A stretch of 7,775 nt of DNA from Syntrophales bacterium (GTDB lineage: Bacteria > Desulfobacterota > Syntrophia > Syntrophales > UBA2251): assembly GCA_023230905.1 (NCBI GenBank), contig JALNWL010000119.1, positions 1 through 7,775 of the forward strand. The letters are read 5' to 3'. Within the stretch, counting starts at the first letter, position 1. Each line of letters opens with the position of its first letter. Below are positions 5,788 to 7,775 of this stretch, piece by piece. The position numbers and the translations under genes were made by a program. The notes under the pieces are model-generated. The model searched no databases, was not told where the DNA came from, and saw only the letters and a list, made by a program, of their open reading frames with translations.

Positions 5788-7374
5788 TCAGGCGTATTCC
5801 CGGGTCTTGAGGAAGGCTACGTCGGGCCAGGATTCCATGCAGCGCTCCAGGCGGAACTCGCTGGCGGTGAGAAACGCCGGGCGGCCCTCGGCGTCCAGAG
5901 CCAGGGAGCTCCCGTTTTCCCGCTCGAACTCCTTGAAGCGCTTTGGGTCCGCGCACGCCACCCAGCGGGCAACGTTGTACGGCGTCTCCTCGAAAACGGT
6001 ATCGGCACCGTATTCCGTGCGCAGGCGCTCGGCGGTGACATCGAACTGAAGCACGCCCACCGCCCCCAGGATGTAGTCGCTCTTCCCCAGGGGCTGGAAG
6101 ACCTGCACGGCCCCTTCCTCCGAGAGCTGCGCCAGCCCCTTCTGGAGCTGCTTGCTCTTCATCGGGTTCTTCAGGTGGATGCGCCGGAAATTCTCCGGGG
6201 CGAAGCTCGGGATACCGATGAACTTGAGCGGTTCCGTTTCCGTAAAGGTATCCCCGATCTTGATCGTGCCGTGATTGTGCAGGCCGATGACGTCGCCGGG
6301 ATAGGCCTCCTCGACGTTCGTGCGGTCCTGGGACATGAAGATGGTGGCGTTGGTCAGGGTGACCTCCTTACCGATCCGGTGGTGCATGACCTTCATCCCC
6401 CGGCGGAACGTTCCGGAGCAGACCCGCAGGAACGCAATGCGGTCGCGATGGGCGGGATCCATGTTTGCCTGGATTTTGAAGACGAAGCCGGTGAAGGCCG
6501 TCTCGTAGGGCGATACCTCCCGCGTCAGCGTGGGCCGGGCAACCGGGGCGGGCGCCATCTCCACGAAGGCGTCGAGCAGTTCCTTCACGCCGAAGTTGTT
6601 GACGGCGCTGCCGAAAAAGACGGGGCTCTGGTTGCCCTTGAGGTACTGCGTCAGTTCGAAGGGATTGGCGGCCTCCGTGACAAGCTCCACATGCTCGCGG
6701 AGCTCGCCGGCCTGGGTTCCCAAAAGTTCGTCGAGGCGGGGATCCTCGAGGTCGGTGATCACGAGCCCCTCGCGGGCCTGCGTAGACCCGCCGGGGGTGA
6801 AGAGATGAAGCTCCCGGCGGTAGAGGTCATAGACCCCCCTGAAGGACTTCCCCATGCCGATCGGCCAGGACATCGGCACGCACTCGATCTGGAGCTTGTC
6901 CTCGATGTCGGCCAGCAGGGTCAGGGGCGGCAGGCCGTCGCGGTCGAGCTTGTTGATGAAGGTGATGATCGGCGTGTTGCGCATCCGGCACACCTCCATC
7001 AGCTTCTCGGTCTGCGGCTCCACGCCCTTGCCGCTGTCGATGACCATCAGGGCGCTGTCCACGGCGGTCAGCACCCGGTAGGTGTCCTCGGAGAAATCCT
7101 GGTGACCCGGCGTGTCGAGGAGGTTGACCTCGTAGTCGCGGTAGTTGAACTTCATGACCGACGTGGTCACGGAGATCCCCCGCTCCTTTTCGATACCCAT
7201 CCAGTCGCTGAGCGCGTGGCGGGCGGCCTTGCGCGCCCGCACCGCCCCGGCCTGCTGGATGGCCCCGCCGAAGAGCAGCAGCTTTTCCGTGAGCGTCGTC
7301 TTGCCGGCATCCGGGTGGCTGATGATCCCGAAATTGCGGCGACGATCTACTTCCCGTCGATGGTGCCTATCCAA
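5788..7374 (-). CDS. prfC: Peptide chain release factor 3 (RF3)
   Basis: A class-II release-factor GTPase that removes RF1/RF2 from the ribosome after peptide release. About 528 residues, close to the usual RF3 length. Numbered from the TTG at 7374: P-loop SHPDAGKT (19-26), switch I region with ERGIS (64-68), switch II DTPGH (87-91), NKLD (141-144) and GSA (255-257). The beta-barrel domain II and the RF3-specific C-terminal domain (NPMKSKQLQKGL, then GVLQFDV) follow. The P-loop form SHPDAGKT and the DW..IEKERGIS segment distinguish it from EF-G. No ATG is available near the N-terminus. Two TTG codons compete: 7380 has GGAAGGG touching it, while 7374 has the same site six bases away, so 7374 is preferred. 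A terminator hairpin lies just upstream. Confidence 0.96.
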   Translation of the reverse strand: MDRHHRREVDRRRNFGIISHPDAGKTTLTEKLLLFGGAIQQAGAVRARKAARHALSDWMGIEKERGISVTTSVMKFNYRDYEVNLLDTPGHQDFSEDTYRVLTAVDSALMVIDSGKGVEPQTEKLMEVCRMRNTPIITFINKLDRDGLPPLTLLADIEDKLQIECVPMSWPIGMGKSFRGVYDLYRRELHLFTPGGSTQAREGLVITDLEDPRLDELLGTQAGELREHVELVTEAANPFELTQYLKGNQSPVFFGSAVNNFGVKELLDAFVEMAPAPVARPTLTREVSPYETAFTGFVFKIQANMDPAHRDRIAFLRVCSGTFRRGMKVMHHRIGKEVTLTNATIFMSQDRTNVEEAYPGDVIGLHNHGTIKIGDTFTETEPLKFIGIPSFAPENFRRIHLKNPMKSKQLQKGLAQLSEEGAVQVFQPLGKSDYILGAVGVLQFDVTAERLRTEYGADTVFEETPYNVARWVACADPKRFKEFERENGSSLALDAEGRPAFLTASEFRLERCMESWPDVAFLKTREYA

Positions 7375-7407
7375 ATTCAACCCTTCCGATGCGCGTTTTC
7401 CGAATGC

Positions 7408-7434
7408 AAAAAACCGGGCAAACCGGCCCGGTTT
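7408..7434 (-). terminator. Intrinsic terminator between the amidohydrolase gene and prfC
   Basis: Read on the minus strand, a perfect 9-base stem, AAACCGGGC (7434-7426) with GCCCGGTTT (7419-7411), encloses a 6-base loop. The T tract formed by the stem end and the bases after it is six Ts long (7413-7408). It is about 48 bases beyond the amidohydrolase stop and ends 34 bases before the prfC TTG. It should stop the upstream transcript, unless prfC transcription starts upstream of it. Confidence 0.8.
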
Positions 7435-7448
7435 CGCGAACGGGGCGT

Positions 7449-7478
7449 TTCATACACCGTTCGGAGCCCAAAAGTCAA
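7449..7478 (-). promoter_or_regulatory. Candidate promoter for prfC
   Basis: On the minus strand, TTGACT (7478-7473, five of six) and TATGAA (7454-7449, four of six) are 18 bases apart, just after the amidohydrolase stop. A start near 7442 would place the 7408-7434 hairpin inside the prfC leader. No better promoter was seen in the short stretch between the hairpin and prfC. This is a tentative pattern match. Confidence 0.33.
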
Positions 7479-7481
7479 TGT

Positions 7482-7775
7482 TTATTCGGCCATCGGCGCG
7501 ACCGTCGCGTCGATCAGTTTGAGGCCGTTGTCGTAGAAAACCCGGTCATAGAATTCCCGCGACAGGCCGTACTCCCGCAACGTTTCGATCTCCGACTCGC
7601 GCGGCAGGATGATGTTCGGAAAATCCGAACCGTACAGGATGCGGTCCTTGTATTTTTCAAGGGGCGCGTTGCCAAGATCGAATCCGCCCCGGCCCTGCCA
7701 ATCCTTGAAGAACGTGTAGGACGTGTCCAGGTAGAGGCCGGGGTGATCGTCCAGCAGATCCATGAAGCCCTGGTA
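7482..7775 (-). CDS. Amidohydrolase-2 family protein, C-terminal part only
   Basis: The last 97 residues of a TIM-barrel metal-dependent hydrolase; the frame is open to the right edge, so the start is outside (an internal ATG at 7763 is preceded in frame by YQGF). It shows the typical end of the amidohydrolase-2 (PF04909-type) fold: a helix, then HPGLYLDTS on a barrel strand, then RILYGSDFP with the conserved metal/catalytic Asp (codon 7625-7623), and a final helix with FYDNGLKLI in the place of the family's usual Y.NA..L. Members hydrolyse or decarboxylate small carboxylated or cyclic substrates; the substrate cannot be told from this fragment. It stops at TAA (7484-7482), followed by an intrinsic terminator, so it is probably the last gene of its transcript. 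Confidence 0.85.
   Translation of the reverse strand, partial: YQGFMDLLDDHPGLYLDTSYTFFKDWQGRGGFDLGNAPLEKYKDRILYGSDFPNIILPRESEIETLREYGLSREFYDRVFYDNGLKLIDATVAPMAE

Noticed and set aside
5440..7536. 698-codon open frame on the plus strand, antisense to prfC
   Set aside because: It covers prfC almost entirely, its translation has no recognisable domain, and prfC on the other strand has every GTPase motif. Long antisense frames are common in GC-rich DNA.

Overview
The window is a GC-rich, densely packed stretch of bacterial chromosome holding eight protein-coding genes, two of them cut by the window edges. There are no RNA genes, insertion sequences, CRISPR arrays or phage genes. The gene content (a caspase-family protease, an MBL-fold hydrolase of the GxRGSIP type, a superoxide-reductase-fold secreted protein, RF3) and the frequent GTG/TTG starts fit a Gram-negative, possibly deltaproteobacterial (Desulfobacterota-like) lineage. 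That placement is an impression from protein style, not a search result.

Layout from left to right: (1) the 3' part of a caspase-like (C14) protease gene, plus strand, open at the left edge. (2) A minus-strand copper-efflux operon, copZ then copA. The copA stop overlaps the protease stop by four bases, tail to tail. (3) A divergent intergenic region (about 3803-4000) with a strong sigma70-like promoter for copZA, a weaker candidate promoter for the plus-strand genes and a 21-base dyad between them. (4) Three plus-strand genes: an MBL-fold metallohydrolase, a secreted protein related to superoxide reductase but lacking part of its iron site, and a small four-helix membrane protein with several histidines that resembles cytochrome b561/DUF4079 proteins. 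The last two are 40 bases apart and probably co-transcribed. (5) On the minus strand, prfC (release factor 3). (6) Upstream of prfC, the 3' end of an amidohydrolase-2 family gene, open at the right edge, separated from prfC by a clear intrinsic terminator.

How they work together: CopZ and CopA form a standard Cu(I) chaperone/export pair. No copper-responsive regulator lies in the window. The secreted SOR-fold protein and the b561-like membrane protein could form a small envelope redox pair, which is the most interesting lead here, but this rests on fold resemblance and adjacency only. RF3 is housekeeping (translation termination). I see no convincing evidence of a wholly new system. The leads worth checking are the degenerate SOR/b561 pair, the caspase-like protein whose N-terminal region lies outside the window, and the terminator hairpin that may sit within the prfC leader.
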